From the NCBI RefSeq assembly GCF_002153425.1, contig NZ_KZ119600.1:152593-216592 (forward strand): a stretch of 64,000 nt of DNA, read 5' to 3'. Position 1 is the stretch's first letter, and every line of letters begins with the position of its first letter. The notes below the pieces were generated by a model that saw only the letters and a program-made list of their open reading frames with translations, ran no database searches and was not told where the DNA came from. Shown piece after piece: positions 53,556-62,814 of this stretch. A program made the position numbers and the translations under genes. Source of the DNA: Litchfieldia alkalitelluris. Lineage in GTDB: Bacteria; Bacillota; Bacilli; Bacillales; Salisediminibacteriaceae.

Positions 53556-54569
53556 TTGGAAGATAAAAAACTGACGATGTACCATTTATATAAAGAAATG
53601 TTAAATAATTATATGCAAAGTAAAAGTGAGCATACATTATACTCTGCACAGCAGTTTAGTAAAGAGATGTTAGAGAAGGATATGTCCCCAGAAGAGGTAG
53701 TTAGCCTTCATAAATCGGTGATTACCGAACTCGTCAACGACCCTTCAGGTGAATTGTTGGACTCATTTGATTTATTACTAGAGGTAATGATCGGATACGG
53801 ATTAGCCCATAGGGAGCATTTGAGTTTACGAGACAGGCAACGACAGCTGGATTCTGAACTAAATGTTGCTGCTAGAATGCAGCAATCGCTTCTACCGAAT
53901 AACAAAATTGAAGTAGAAGCAGTTGACTTTGGTGTGAAAAGTGTTCCCGCGGGGAAAATGAGTGGAGACTATTATCATTATTTTGTTGATGAACATGGAA
54001 ATATTGGCGCTGCAGTGGCTGATGTTATAGGTAAGGGAGTCCCTGCGGCGATGTGTATGTCGATGATTAAATACGCGATGGATAGTCTTCCGGAACAACG
54101 ACTACAGCCTGCAGCTTTATTGGAAAACTTAAATCGTGTGGTTGCGCGTAATATAGACGATGATATGTTCATAACAATGGTATATGGTTCCTATGATTCG
54201 AAAAAACACCAATTCCATTTTGCTAGTGCAGGTCATGAACCTTGTTTATATTACTCCGCAGATACTGACGATTTCCATGAATTAAAGACAAAAGGCTTAG
54301 TGCTTGGTGTTTCTTCTAAAGTCCGTTATGAGGAGTATGTAAGGGATTTAAACCCAGGTGACTTTATTGTGCTCTTATCAGATGGTGTTACGGAATGTAG
54401 GATTAATGGAGAGTTTATTGAAATGAAACATATTAAACAAATCATCCGAAAATATAAACATTTATCTGCACAGCAAATGGTGGATCAAGTGTATTCGGAA
54501 TTGGAAAAAATTCAGGAGTTTCAGTTGCGCGATGACTTTACCCTCTTAATACTACGAAGAAATGTTTAA
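53556..54569 (+). CDS. rsbU: Phosphatase RsbU
   Basis: A 337-aa PP2C-type phosphatase that dephosphorylates RsbV. The N-terminal helical domain (about 1-85) binds RsbT. The catalytic domain (about 120-335) has 'KMSGDYYHYF' and 'AVADVIGKGVPAAMCMSMIKY' and 'LLSDGVTECR'. TTG 53556 after AAAGGAGGGG. Its stop codon lies inside the -35 box of a SigB promoter. Confidence 0.94.
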   Translation: MEDKKLTMYHLYKEMLNNYMQSKSEHTLYSAQQFSKEMLEKDMSPEEVVSLHKSVITELVNDPSGELLDSFDLLLEVMIGYGLAHREHLSLRDRQRQLDSELNVAARMQQSLLPNNKIEVEAVDFGVKSVPAGKMSGDYYHYFVDEHGNIGAAVADVIGKGVPAAMCMSMIKYAMDSLPEQRLQPAALLENLNRVVARNIDDDMFITMVYGSYDSKKHQFHFASAGHEPCLYYSADTDDFHELKTKGLVLGVSSKVRYEEYVRDLNPGDFIVLLSDGVTECRINGEFIEMKHIKQIIRKYKHLSAQQMVDQVYSELEKIQEFQLRDDFTLLILRRNV

Positions 54570-54589
54570 TGAAATATTCAACGGGGTAT
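54564..54589 (+). promoter_or_regulatory. SigB promoter of rsbV-rsbW-sigB-rsbX
   Basis: GTTTAA (54564-54569), 14-bp spacer, GGGTAT (54584-54589), a close match to the SigB consensus. The rsbU stop TAA is part of the -35. It gives SigB autoregulation as in B. subtilis. Confidence 0.88.
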
Positions 54590-54622
54590 AGAGAAAGACT
54601 GACTGATTTCAGGAGGGGAAAT

Positions 54623-54952
54623 ATGAATTTAAAAATAGACTTGCAGGAAGGAAAAAAAGAGAGTGTTTTATACTTAGATGGAGAAGTGGACGTTTATACT
54701 GCACCTAATTTGAAAGAATCTTTATATCCTCTGGCAGAAGAAAGTGGTAAAAAAGTCATAGTTGATCTGAAAAATGTCAATTATATTGATAGTACTGGTC
54801 TGGGAATTTTTATTGGAGCATTAAAAGCTACAGATAAATCCAACAGTAAATTAGTAATTCGCGGAGTAGATGCGAGGGTTAAACGACTGTTTGAGATTAC
54901 AGGCCTCAATGAAGTGATGGACATAGTTTCGGATCAAAGGGAGGAAGTTTAA
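54623..54952 (+). CDS. rsbV: Anti-anti-sigma factor RsbV
   Basis: A 109-aa STAS protein that releases SigB from RsbW when unphosphorylated. The phosphorylated serine is in 'NYIDSTGLGIFIGALK' (about 52-67). AGGAGGGG lies before ATG 54623; the longer reading that starts at the rsbU stop is rejected because it runs over the SigB promoter without a ribosome site. Exact family length. Confidence 0.95.
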   Translation: MNLKIDLQEGKKESVLYLDGEVDVYTAPNLKESLYPLAEESGKKVIVDLKNVNYIDSTGLGIFIGALKATDKSNSKLVIRGVDARVKRLFEITGLNEVMDIVSDQREEV

Positions 54953-54954
54953 GC

Positions 54955-55446
54955 ATGGTCCAAACATCTGATTTTATAGAAATGAAAATGCCTGCAAAAC
55001 CAGAATACGTTGGGGTTGTTCGGTTAACGGTGAGTGGAGTAGCGAACCGTTTAGGGTATACTTACGATGACATAGAAGACATAAAAATAGCTGTTGCAGA
55101 AGCTTGTACGAACGTAGTCAATCATGCATACGAAGACGGGGAAAAAGATGCATTCATGCGCGTGACGTGTGGAGTGTATGACAACAGATTAGAATTAATG
55201 GTAGCTGATAAGGGTGGAGATACAGATGTCGATGCTTTTAAGAATGGCAAAGGACCCATTAAGAAGGATCAACCGATCGAAGAATTGAAGGAAGGGGGTC
55301 TAGGTCTTTTTTTAATTGAGACTCTTATGGACAAGGTGGAAATAAGTGGAGATTCAGGAGTAGTCATCGTCATGACGAAGTTCCTTCAAAGAGATGGGGT
55401 GGGACATAATGACAGCGGAATCTCAACCGAAGCACCAAAACAGTAA
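54955..55446 (+). CDS. rsbW: Anti-sigma factor and RsbV kinase RsbW
   Basis: A 163-aa HATPase kinase that binds SigB and phosphorylates RsbV. ATP site: 'KIAVAEACTNVVNHAY' (N-box), 'ADKGGD' and 'GGLGLFLIETLMD'. It starts 2 nt after the rsbV stop and overlaps sigB by 38 nt, a sign of coupled synthesis of sigma and anti-sigma. Confidence 0.95.
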   Translation: MVQTSDFIEMKMPAKPEYVGVVRLTVSGVANRLGYTYDDIEDIKIAVAEACTNVVNHAYEDGEKDAFMRVTCGVYDNRLELMVADKGGDTDVDAFKNGKGPIKKDQPIEELKEGGLGLFLIETLMDKVEISGDSGVVIVMTKFLQRDGVGHNDSGISTEAPKQ

Positions 55447-56197
55447 AGAAGATCTTATTAAAAGAATTGAAGAATATCAACAAACTGGAGATAAGGAATT
55501 ACAAACAAAGCTTGTCATGGAATTTGAGAGTCTTGTTCATGCCCTTGCAAGAAAGTTTTCTAAAGGGCAGCGGCATGACGAGGACTTAATACAAGTTGGA
55601 ATGCTCGGCCTCTTAGCAGCACTCCGACGTTTTGATACATCCATAGGCCGAAGTTTTGAATCTTTTGCTGTACCAACAATTGTTGGTGAGATTAAAAGAT
55701 TTATTCGGGACAAAACATGGAGTGTCCATGTCCCACGGCGAATCAAAGAACTTGGTCCAAAAATTAAAAAATCTGTTGAAAAACTCACTACTGAACTCCA
55801 AAGGTCACCAAGGGTCGATGAAATAGCAGAACATCTTGGTGTTACGGAGGAAGAAGTTTTAGAGACAATGGAGATGGGGAAAAGTTATCAGGCTCTTTCA
55901 GTTGACCGTTCTATTGAGGCGGACGATGAAGGTAGTGCCGTAACGTTACTAGATTTGGTAGGAACGACAGAAAAGGGATATGAAAAAACAGATCAACAGC
56001 TACTTTTGGAGAAGGCGTTTGATGTATTATCAACCCGGGAAAAACAAATACTAGAATTGACCTATTATGATAACTTAAGTCAGAAAGAAGCTGGCGATAA
56101 ATTAGGAATTTCTCAGATGCATGTGTCTAGACTTCAAAGGAGGGCTCTGCAGAAATTAAGAGACTCCATTCGAGTCGAGCCTACGGAGTGTTTATAA
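55409..56197 (+). CDS. sigB: General stress sigma factor SigB
   Basis: A 262-aa sigma factor, the same length as B. subtilis SigB. Regions 2 ('HDEDLIQVGMLGLLAALRRF', 'FESFAVPTIVGEIKRFIRDK'), 3 ('WSVHVPRRIKELGPKIKK') and 4 ('REKQILELTYYDNLSQKEAG', 'GISQMHVSRLQRRALQKLR') are intact. ATG 55409 lies in the end of rsbW, after GGTGGG. Controls the general stress regulon. Confidence 0.96.
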   Translation: MTAESQPKHQNSKEDLIKRIEEYQQTGDKELQTKLVMEFESLVHALARKFSKGQRHDEDLIQVGMLGLLAALRRFDTSIGRSFESFAVPTIVGEIKRFIRDKTWSVHVPRRIKELGPKIKKSVEKLTTELQRSPRVDEIAEHLGVTEEEVLETMEMGKSYQALSVDRSIEADDEGSAVTLLDLVGTTEKGYEKTDQQLLLEKAFDVLSTREKQILELTYYDNLSQKEAGDKLGISQMHVSRLQRRALQKLRDSIRVEPTECL

Positions 56198-56802
56198 TGT
56201 TTGAACATCAATATTTAAATGGGATCAAAATAAGTGCATACAAAGCAGCGAAAAAAGGTAATTGGTGTTCTGGAGATTCATATTTTATAACTAGAACGGA
56301 TCAATATATTCTTTGTGCAGTTGTGGATGGGCTAGGTAGTGGAGAGGAAGCGATGGAAGCTTCTACTGCTGTCATTGATGTTATTAAAACAGACCACTCT
56401 AGAGATGTTTCTGAATTAATGGAACAATGCAATCGTGTCCTTTCTCAAACGAGGGGAGCGGTCCTGGCAATTCTAAAAATTAATACGGACGATAAAGAGG
56501 TTATCTATAGTAATGTTGGTAATATCGGATGTGTTTTTTACTGTAAGTCAGGTCAATTGAATCGTCCAATTCCATCTCGAGGGTATTTATCAGGTAGGAA
56601 ACTTAAAATCAAGGTTCAGCGCTTACCATATGAGGAAGAGATGGCATTCGTTATGTATACAGATGGATTTTCCTTTAATCCAAAATTCCACTCCCTTTTT
56701 AATGGGATTGATAATCCAAAAGACACGATGCAGCAGTTAGTTGATGAAATGGAAATCACGAACGATGATACAACATTATTAGTTGGAAAAATAGAAGTTT
56801 GA
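56197..56802 (+). CDS. rsbX: Stressosome feedback phosphatase RsbX
   Basis: A 201-aa PP2C-type phosphatase that resets the stressosome by dephosphorylating RsbS and RsbR. Metal-site motifs: 'WCSGDSYFI', 'CAVVDGLGSGEEAM' and 'YTDGFS'. The ATG overlaps the sigB stop (TAATG). Last gene of the module; terminator at 56867. Confidence 0.93.
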   Translation: MFEHQYLNGIKISAYKAAKKGNWCSGDSYFITRTDQYILCAVVDGLGSGEEAMEASTAVIDVIKTDHSRDVSELMEQCNRVLSQTRGAVLAILKINTDDKEVIYSNVGNIGCVFYCKSGQLNRPIPSRGYLSGRKLKIKVQRLPYEEEMAFVMYTDGFSFNPKFHSLFNGIDNPKDTMQQLVDEMEITNDDTTLLVGKIEV

Positions 56803-56866
56803 AGAAAAGTGCTAGAACTGGAAAATGTTTCGAAAACTAAAACTTATATTTAATTACAGTAATCCA

Positions 56867-56897
56867 AAACCACCGAGATATCTCTCGGTGGTTTTAT
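56867..56897 (+). terminator. Terminator of the sigB operon
   Basis: AAACCACCGAGA pairs with TCTCGGTGGTTT, followed by TATT. Confidence 0.88.
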
Positions 56898-56971
56898 TAA
56901 CGCATGAATTAAAGTATAATCGAAGTTGTACAAGTATAGGGATGAGTCATTAAAATGGAGGTTTTATATAG

Positions 56972-59161
56972 ATGGAATGGACAGATCAAAAACAATCAAT
57001 TCTTGCCCTAGTGACGGAACAGACTAAATTAAAGCGAGATCGTGTGAAAAACGTTATTGAACTATCTGAAGATGGAAACACCGTTCCTTTTATTGCGCGC
57101 TATAGAAAAGAGCTTACTGGTGGAATGGATGAAGATCAAATCCGAGATGTTTTAGAAGCTTGGACTTATTCAACAAACCTCGCAAATAGAAAAGAAGAGG
57201 TTATTCGTCTCATTGATGAACAAGGTAAGTTAACGGAAGAGTTACAGAAAAATATAATGATTGCCACCAAGCTTCAAGAGGTAGAAGATTTATATCGTCC
57301 ATATAAACAAAAGAGACGTACGAAGGCTACTGTTGCAAAAGAAAAGGGGTTAGAACCTCTAGCGCTTTGGTTATTCTCTTTACCTACTACTGGTTCAGTA
57401 GAGGAGGAAGCAGGGAAGTATTTAAGTGAAGAGTTCGAGTTACATACTGTAGAAGATGCGTTGCGAGGTGCAGAGGATATTATAAGTGAGTATTTAGCAG
57501 ATGATCCTGAAATTCGTAAAAAGATTAGATACATGACATTTAATGAAGGGAAAATGCAATCCCTTAAAAAAGCAAAAAGTGAAGATGAAAAAGGTATCTT
57601 TGAAATGTACTATGAATATGATGAGGAACTTAAGCGAATCGTCCCTCATCGTGTCTTAGCCCTTAATCGTGGAGAAAAAGAGGGAGTCTTGAAAGTTTCT
57701 GTTGTAGCCCCAAAAGACAGAATCATTAGTTGGCTGGAAAAACATGTTTTGAAAGGGAAAGAAACGATTGCAAAGGATCACCTATTAGCTTCTATTGAAG
57801 ATGGTTATAAAAGACTAATTGAGCCATCAATTGAGAGAGAGTTACGTAATGAGGTTACTGAAAAGGCAGAGGAGCAGGCAATACATATTTTTTCCGAAAA
57901 CTTAAGGAATCTCTTATTACAACCTCCATTGAAGGATCGTATCATCCTTGGAGTTGACCCGGCGTTTCGGACAGGCTGTAAGCTTGCGGTGGTTGATGAA
58001 ACAGGAAAGGTATTGGCTATAGATGTTATTTATCCAACGCCTCCAAGAAACAAGGTGGAAGAGGCCAAGAGCAAAGTGTTGTCCTATATTGAACAATTTA
58101 ATATAGATATGATTGCTGTTGGGAATGGTACAGCTTCAAGGGAAACGGAACAATTCATTGTTGATGTTATGAAAGAAGTGGACAAAAAACTATACTATTT
58201 GATAGTCAATGAAGCAGGAGCTAGTGTTTACTCTGCATCTAAGCTAGCGAAAGAGGAGTTTCCAGAGCTTCAAGTAGAAGAAAGAAGTGCTGTATCCATC
58301 GCAAGAAGAATTCAAGATCCCCTTGCAGAACTTGTGAAAATTGATCCGAAGTCAGTAGGTGTTGGTCAATATCAGCATGATGTAACGCAATCGAAGTTAA
58401 ATGACTCCTTAACTTTTGTAGTTGAAACGGTTGTTAACAAGGTCGGCGTAAATGTTAATACTGCTTCTTCCTCTCTCTTACAATATGTAGCAGGCCTTTC
58501 GAAAGCTGTAGCTAATAACATCATTAAGCAAAGGGAAGAAGAAGGGAAATACGTAAGTCGTACGCAATTGAAGAAGGTTCCTCGCCTAGGTGCGAAAACA
58601 TATGAACAATGTATTGGTTTCCTGCGTATTTTAGATGGTAAACAGCCACTTGATCGTACTGGTATTCACCCTGAGAGTTATCCAGTTACTAAGGAAATCA
58701 TGAATCATTTAAATATTTCAGTGGACGAATTAGGGACAGATGGCGCTAAGGAGAAGATCCAGAGTGTGAATGTTAATGAACTTGCGGAAAAATTTGATGT
58801 TGGTGTTCCAACATTGAAGGATATTTTAGAAGCCCTTAGTAGTCCAGGGCGAGATCCGCGAGACGATGTTCCTAAGCCAATTTTAAAAACAGATGTCCTT
58901 ACTCTTGAAGATTTATCTCGTGGTATGGAACTTCAAGGTACAGTTAGAAACGTAGTTGACTTTGGAGCCTTTATTGATATCGGTGTGAAGGAAGATGGTC
59001 TTGTCCATATTTCCAAGCTTGCCAATCGTTTTGTAAAGCATCCGATGGAGGTTGTGTCAGTCGGAGATGTAGTTACTGTATGGGTAGAGGACGTTGATCT
59101 CAAAAAAGGCCGAATTGCATTAACGATGCTTCAGCCTAAGAGCCAAACAGCTACTACTTAA
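56972..59161 (+). CDS. tex: Tex family RNA-binding protein (YdcI)
   Basis: A 729-aa Tex protein. N-terminal helical Tex domain ('TVPFIARYRKELTGG...', about 35-49), a YqgF/RuvX-like nuclease fold (about 320-445, 'GVDPAFRTGCKLAVVDETG'), a helix-hairpin-helix region (about 490-560, 'VNTASSSLLQYVAGL') and a C-terminal S1 RNA-binding domain (about 650-720, 'GTVRNVVDFGAFIDIGV'). Implicated in transcript stability and expression; the position after sigB-rsbX is conserved in Bacillus. Confidence 0.95.
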   Translation: MEWTDQKQSILALVTEQTKLKRDRVKNVIELSEDGNTVPFIARYRKELTGGMDEDQIRDVLEAWTYSTNLANRKEEVIRLIDEQGKLTEELQKNIMIATKLQEVEDLYRPYKQKRRTKATVAKEKGLEPLALWLFSLPTTGSVEEEAGKYLSEEFELHTVEDALRGAEDIISEYLADDPEIRKKIRYMTFNEGKMQSLKKAKSEDEKGIFEMYYEYDEELKRIVPHRVLALNRGEKEGVLKVSVVAPKDRIISWLEKHVLKGKETIAKDHLLASIEDGYKRLIEPSIERELRNEVTEKAEEQAIHIFSENLRNLLLQPPLKDRIILGVDPAFRTGCKLAVVDETGKVLAIDVIYPTPPRNKVEEAKSKVLSYIEQFNIDMIAVGNGTASRETEQFIVDVMKEVDKKLYYLIVNEAGASVYSASKLAKEEFPELQVEERSAVSIARRIQDPLAELVKIDPKSVGVGQYQHDVTQSKLNDSLTFVVETVVNKVGVNVNTASSSLLQYVAGLSKAVANNIIKQREEEGKYVSRTQLKKVPRLGAKTYEQCIGFLRILDGKQPLDRTGIHPESYPVTKEIMNHLNISVDELGTDGAKEKIQSVNVNELAEKFDVGVPTLKDILEALSSPGRDPRDDVPKPILKTDVLTLEDLSRGMELQGTVRNVVDFGAFIDIGVKEDGLVHISKLANRFVKHPMEVVSVGDVVTVWVEDVDLKKGRIALTMLQPKSQTATT

Positions 59162-59239
59162 TGGAAAGTGTTAAAGTTACTTGTTGATGGCACTTGTTAA
59201 AAGGCAAGTGGTGCGCTGTTAGTGTAATCTACATTTACA

Positions 59240-59296
59240 AAAACTCCCTTCACTTTTGTGATTTACTTCCTAAAGGTGAAAGGGAGTTCTCTTTTA
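59240..59296 (+). terminator. Terminator of tex
   Basis: AACTCCCTTCAC pairs with GGTGAAAGGGAGTT with a 23-nt loop, followed by CTCTTTT. Confidence 0.75.
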
Positions 59297-59371
59297 TAGT
59301 TAACTTGTATTTACTTGTGAACTTGTGAAAAGTTATATTTTTTAGTACATGTTAGCTTATTTTGGACAAGG

Positions 59372-59497
59372 TTATTTTGTAGAAGAGAGCTCAGGAGTCT
59401 GTTTATAATAAAACCAACACTGGTTTAAAATTTTTATTCGTTGCCGATCCTTCCTTTGGTAAGCCTCTTGTAATTGACGCTGAAGCCAAGAAGGCAT
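59372..59497 (-). CDS. cmpA: Cortex morphogenetic protein CmpA
   Basis: A 41-aa protein encoded opposite to its neighbours between tex and sprT. It reads MPSWLQRQLQEAYQRKDR, then 'IKILNQCWFYYKQ', which matches B. subtilis CmpA (MPNWLKKQMQKAF..., IKLLNQCWYFY) in wording and position. CmpA delays cortex formation in B. subtilis by promoting ClpXP turnover of SpoIVA. AAAGGAG lies 10 nt before the ATG. Too short to appear in normal gene calls. Confidence 0.85.
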   Translation of the reverse strand: MPSWLQRQLQEAYQRKDRQRIKILNQCWFYYKQTPELSSTK

Positions 59498-59810
59498 TTA
59501 TTAATCACTCCTTTTACAATGATATATCTAGTTCCTTCATTTGATTTTTGTTCCACTTAATAAACTATATGAACAAGAGCTTGTTTTCGTTATACTGAAA
59601 TGGGTGTTTTAGATGTAGATATCGACCTGGTAAAAAAATGTGGGTCATTTTTGAGCTGCCATGAGTAAACTAGTATTAATTTTATAATCAATGAAAACGA
59701 AGAGCTGTTCTTTGATCTGTTCTTGGAACGGATAGTATCGTTTTTTTTAATTATAAAGGCTGTAAGGCTTAGTGAATGACAGGCTATTTTATGTGGAGGG
59801 GTATTAGTAG

Positions 59811-60272
59811 ATGGGAAATGATGAATTACAGCGTTTAGTAGAAAAAATATCATTAGATTCATTTAATAAACCATTCATGCACGAAGCCTATTTTAATCCA
59901 CGATTACGGACAACTGGTGGTCGATATTCATTACTGGACCATCATATAGAGATAAATCCTAAACACTTAGAATTCTTTGGGGATACGGAGTTAATCCAAA
60001 TCATTAAACATGAACTATGTCATTATCACCTTCACCTTGAAGGGAAAGGATATAAACATAAAGATAAGGATTTTAAAGATTTATTAAAGGTAGTGGGCGG
60101 TTCTAGGTATTGTCAATCGCTTCCTGGCATGAAAACAAAGGTGTCTAAAGTACATGTATATCAATGTACTAAATGCGGGGTTGAATTTAATAGGAAGAGG
60201 CAATTTAATACGAAAAAATATGTTTGTGGAAAATGTAAGGGGTGGATAAAAAAGGTAAGGACAATTTCGTGA
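59811..60272 (+). CDS. sprT: SprT-like zinc protein YdcK
   Basis: A 153-aa SprT-family protein. The metalloprotease-type motif is '[10 protein letters not shown]' (about 65-74) with a further His in '[11 protein letters not shown]', followed by a zinc ribbon with CTKC (about 120) and CGKC (about 138). B. subtilis YdcK lies at the same place. Function not known; the fold is shared with DNA-protein crosslink proteases. GGAGGGG lies before the ATG. Confidence 0.9.
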   Translation: MGNDELQRLVEKISLDSFNKPFMHEAYFNPRLRTTGGRYSLLDHHIEINPKHLEFFGDTELIQIIKHELCHYHLHLEGKGYKHKDKDFKDLLKVVGGSRYCQSLPGMKTKVSKVHVYQCTKCGVEFNRKRQFNTKKYVCGKCKGWIKKVRTIS

Positions 60273-60375
60273 GGTCATATTGACCTTGTTTTTTAATTGT
60301 GTTACATTATAAAAGTCGCTTAAACAAGCATAGAATGCTCATTTTTGATCAACATTTCATTGCTTGATTAAGTCA

Positions 60376-60404
60376 TTGACTTTTATAGGTATTTTGGATA
60401 AAAT
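60376..60404 (+). promoter_or_regulatory. SigA promoter of the tRNA cluster
   Basis: TTGACT (60376-60381), 17-bp spacer, TAAAAT (60399-60404), 31 bp before tRNA-Asn. Confidence 0.75.
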
Positions 60405-60434
60405 AATAAAAGTCCATTTAAAGACAAGTGTTAT

Positions 60435-60510
60435 TCCACAGTAGCTCAGTTGGTAGAGCAATCGGCTGTTAACCGATCGGTCGCAGGTTCGAGTCCTGCC
60501 TGTGGAGCCA
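60435..60510 (+). tRNA. tRNA-Asn (GTT)
   Basis: 76 nt with CCA encoded. Acceptor TCCACAG/CTGTGGA, anticodon loop CTGTTAA, TTCGAGTC T-loop. First gene of an 11-tRNA cluster read toward the 16S gene. Confidence 0.97.
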
Positions 60511-60513
60511 TAT

Positions 60514-60604
60514 GGAGAAGTACTCAAGTGGCTGAAGAGGCGCCCCTGCTAAGGGTGTAGGTCGTGTAAGCGGCGCGAGGGTTCAAATCCCTCCTTCTCC
60601 GCCA
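60514..60604 (+). tRNA. tRNA-Ser (GCT)
   Basis: 91 nt, class II with a long variable arm; acceptor GGAGAAG/CTTCTCC, anticodon GCT in CCTGCTAAG, CCA encoded. Confidence 0.97.
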
Positions 60605-60614
60605 TTCTTTTAAT

Positions 60615-60689
60615 GGCCCGTTGGTCAAGTGGTTAAGACACCGCCCTTTCACGGCGGTAACACGGGTTCGAATCCCGTACGGGTCACCA
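60615..60689 (+). tRNA. tRNA-Glu (TTC)
   Basis: 75 nt; acceptor GGCCCGT/ACGGGTC, anticodon TTC in CCTTTCAC, CCA encoded. Confidence 0.97.
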
Positions 60690-60761
60690 TTTCATAGAAT
60701 AATTGCTATTTTATATAGCGTTATTTTTGTTCTGAAAAATGAAGTGTGCTTTATTAAAGGT

Positions 60762-62043
60762 GCGGAGGATTAGCTCAGCTACGAGCGAAACTTGAAGACT
60801 CTACTACGGAGTTGTTTCGACGGATAGACATCGAAGCATAACTAGTAGAGGAAGAAACAGGGACCATCACTGAATATGCTTCATCAAAGCTGCGGAGGAT
60901 TAGCTCAGCTACGAGCGAAACTTCAAGAAAAGCTACGAGTTGTTTCGACGTGTAAACATCGAAGCATTACTAGTAGAGGAAGAAACGGGGATCATCATGG
61001 AATGTGCTTCATCAAAGCTGCGGAAGATTAGCTCAGCTACGAGAGAAACGACAAGAAAAGCTACGAGTTGTTTCGACGTGTAAACATCGAAGCATTACTA
61101 GTAGAGGAAGAAACGGGGATCATCATGGAATGTGCTTCATCAAAGCTGCGGAAGATTAGCTCAGCTACGAGAGAAACGACAAGAAAAGCTACGAGTTGTT
61201 TCGACGTGTAAACATCGAAGCATTACTAGTAGAGGAAGAAACGGGGATCATCATGGAATGTGCTTCATCAAAGCTGCGGAAGATTAGCTCAGCTACGAGA
61301 GAAACGACAAGAAAAGCTACGAGTTGTTTCGACGTGTAAACATCGAAGCATTACTAGTAGAGGAAGAAACGGGGATCATCATGGAATGTGCTTCATCAAA
61401 GCTGCGGAAGATTAGCTCAGCTACGAGAGAAACGACAAGAAAAGCTACGAGTTGTTTCGACGTGTAAACATCGAAGCATTACTAGTAGAGGAAGAAACGG
61501 GGATCATCATGGAATGTGCTTCATCAAAGCTGCGGAAGATTAGCTCAGCTACGAGAGAAACGACAAGAAAAGCTACGAGTTGTTTCGACGTGTAAACATC
61601 GAAGCATTACTAGTAGAGGAAGAAACGGGGATCATCATGGAATGTGCTTCATCAAAGCTGCGGAAGATTAGCTCAGCTACGAGAGAAACGACAAGAAAAG
61701 CTACGAGTTGTTTCGACGTGTAAACATCGAAGCATTACTAGTAGAGGAAGAAACGGGGATCATCATGGAATGTGCTTCATCAAAGCTGCGGAAGATTAGC
61801 TCAGCTACGAGAGAAACGACAAGAAAAGCTACGAGTTGTTTCGACGTGTAAACATCGAAGCATTACTAGTAGAGGAAGAAACGGGGATCATCATGGAATG
61901 TGCTTCATCAAAGCTGCGGAAGATTAGCTCAGCTACGAGAGAAACGACAAGAAAAGCTACGAGTCGTCTCGACGTATAAACATCGAAGCATTACTAGTAG
62001 AGGAAGAAACAGGGATCATCATTGAATATGCTTCATCAAAGCT
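60762..62043 (+). repeat. Tandem array of 10 truncated tRNA-Val 5' fragments fused to a structured core
   Basis: Units start at 60762, 60892, 61020, 61148, 61276, 61404, 61532, 61660, 61788 and 61916; the first is 130 bp and the rest 128 bp. Each begins GC plus the first 17 nt of tRNA-Val (GGAGGATTAGCTCAGCT; G4 is A in units 3-10), then ACGAGC/ACGAGA, a core with CTACGAGTTGTTTCGACG and CTAGTAGAGGAAGAAAC, then the tRNA leader TGTGCTTCATCAAAGCT. Units 3-9 look identical; 1, 2 and 10 differ. The intact tRNA-Val follows directly. GTTTC and GAAAC in each core can pair. Confidence 0.95.
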
Positions 62044-62045
62044 GC

Positions 62046-62121
62046 GGAGGATTAGCTCAGCTGGGAGAGCACCTGCCTTACAAGCAGGGGGTCGGCGGTT
62101 CGAGCCCGTCATCCTCCACCA
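62046..62121 (+). tRNA. tRNA-Val (TAC)
   Basis: 76 nt; acceptor GGAGGAT/ATCCTCC, D-arm GCTC AGCTGGGA GAGC, anticodon TAC in CCTTACAAG, CCA encoded. The only complete copy at the end of the array of its own 5' fragments. Confidence 0.97.
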
Positions 62122-62144
62122 TTTATTTAAATAGGAATAATAGT

Positions 62145-62220
62145 GGTCCCGTGGTGTAGCGGTTAACATGCCTGCCTGTCACGCAGGAGATCGCGGGTTC
62201 GATTCCCGTCGGGACCGCCA
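62145..62220 (+). tRNA. tRNA-Asp (GTC)
   Basis: 76 nt; acceptor GGTCCCG/CGGGACC, anticodon GTC in CCTGTCACG, CCA encoded. Confidence 0.97.
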
Positions 62221-62249
62221 TTTTAAAACATTATACACATGATTAATAT

Positions 62250-62334
62250 GCGGGTGTGGCGGAACTGGCAGACGCGCTAGACTTAGGATCTAGTGCCTTC
62301 GGGCGTGGGGGTTCGACTCCCTTCACCCGCACCA
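62250..62334 (+). tRNA. tRNA-Leu (TAG)
   Basis: 85 nt class II; acceptor GCGGGTG/CACCCGC, anticodon TAG in CTTAGGA, variable arm TGCCTTCGGGCG, CCA encoded. Confidence 0.96.
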
Positions 62335-62439
62335 TATTAAATTAGTGTCTAGATGTTTTAATTTTTTTCACTCAATACTATTGACGTAATGCGATAAATG
62401 ATGTATAGTGTTAATTCCGCTCTGAAATTCATATTTTTA

Positions 62440-62526
<87 letters not shown>

Positions 62527-62563
62527 AACGAATTCAAAGTTTAATAAATATTAACATAAGAGT

Positions 62564-62640
62564 GCGCCCGTAGCTCAATTGGATAGAGTGTCTGACTACG
62601 GATCAGAAGGTTAGGGGTTCGACTCCTCTCGGGCGCGCCA
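62564..62640 (+). tRNA. tRNA-Arg (ACG)
   Basis: 77 nt; acceptor GCGCCCG/CGGGCGC, anticodon ACG in CTACGGA, CCA encoded. It reads CGC, the specifier codon of the argS T-box at 16830. Confidence 0.97.
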
Positions 62641-62646
62641 TTTTTA

Positions 62647-62723
62647 CGGGAAGTAGCTCAGCTTGGCAGAGCACTTGGTTTGGGACCAAGGGGTCGCAGG
62701 TTCAAATCCTGTCTTCCCGACCA
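62647..62723 (+). tRNA. tRNA-Pro (TGG)
   Basis: 77 nt; acceptor CGGGAAG/CTTCCCG, anticodon TGG in TTTGGGA, CCA encoded. Confidence 0.97.
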
Positions 62724-62814
62724 TTATTTTTTATGAACAGTGAGACAAGCTTATTTATAAGAACAGTAACTAAGTAAGAAAACCATTACAAAGTTAAATT
62801 GAACCTTATATTAA

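Noticed and set aside
59162..59811. Degraded gene between tex and sprT on the forward strand
   Set aside because: The coding signal is explained by cmpA on the reverse strand and a terminator; the rest is AT-rich without frames.
60762..62043. CRISPR array
   Set aside because: Units are 128 bp, head-to-tail and near-identical, with no unique spacers and no cas genes; they carry tRNA sequence.
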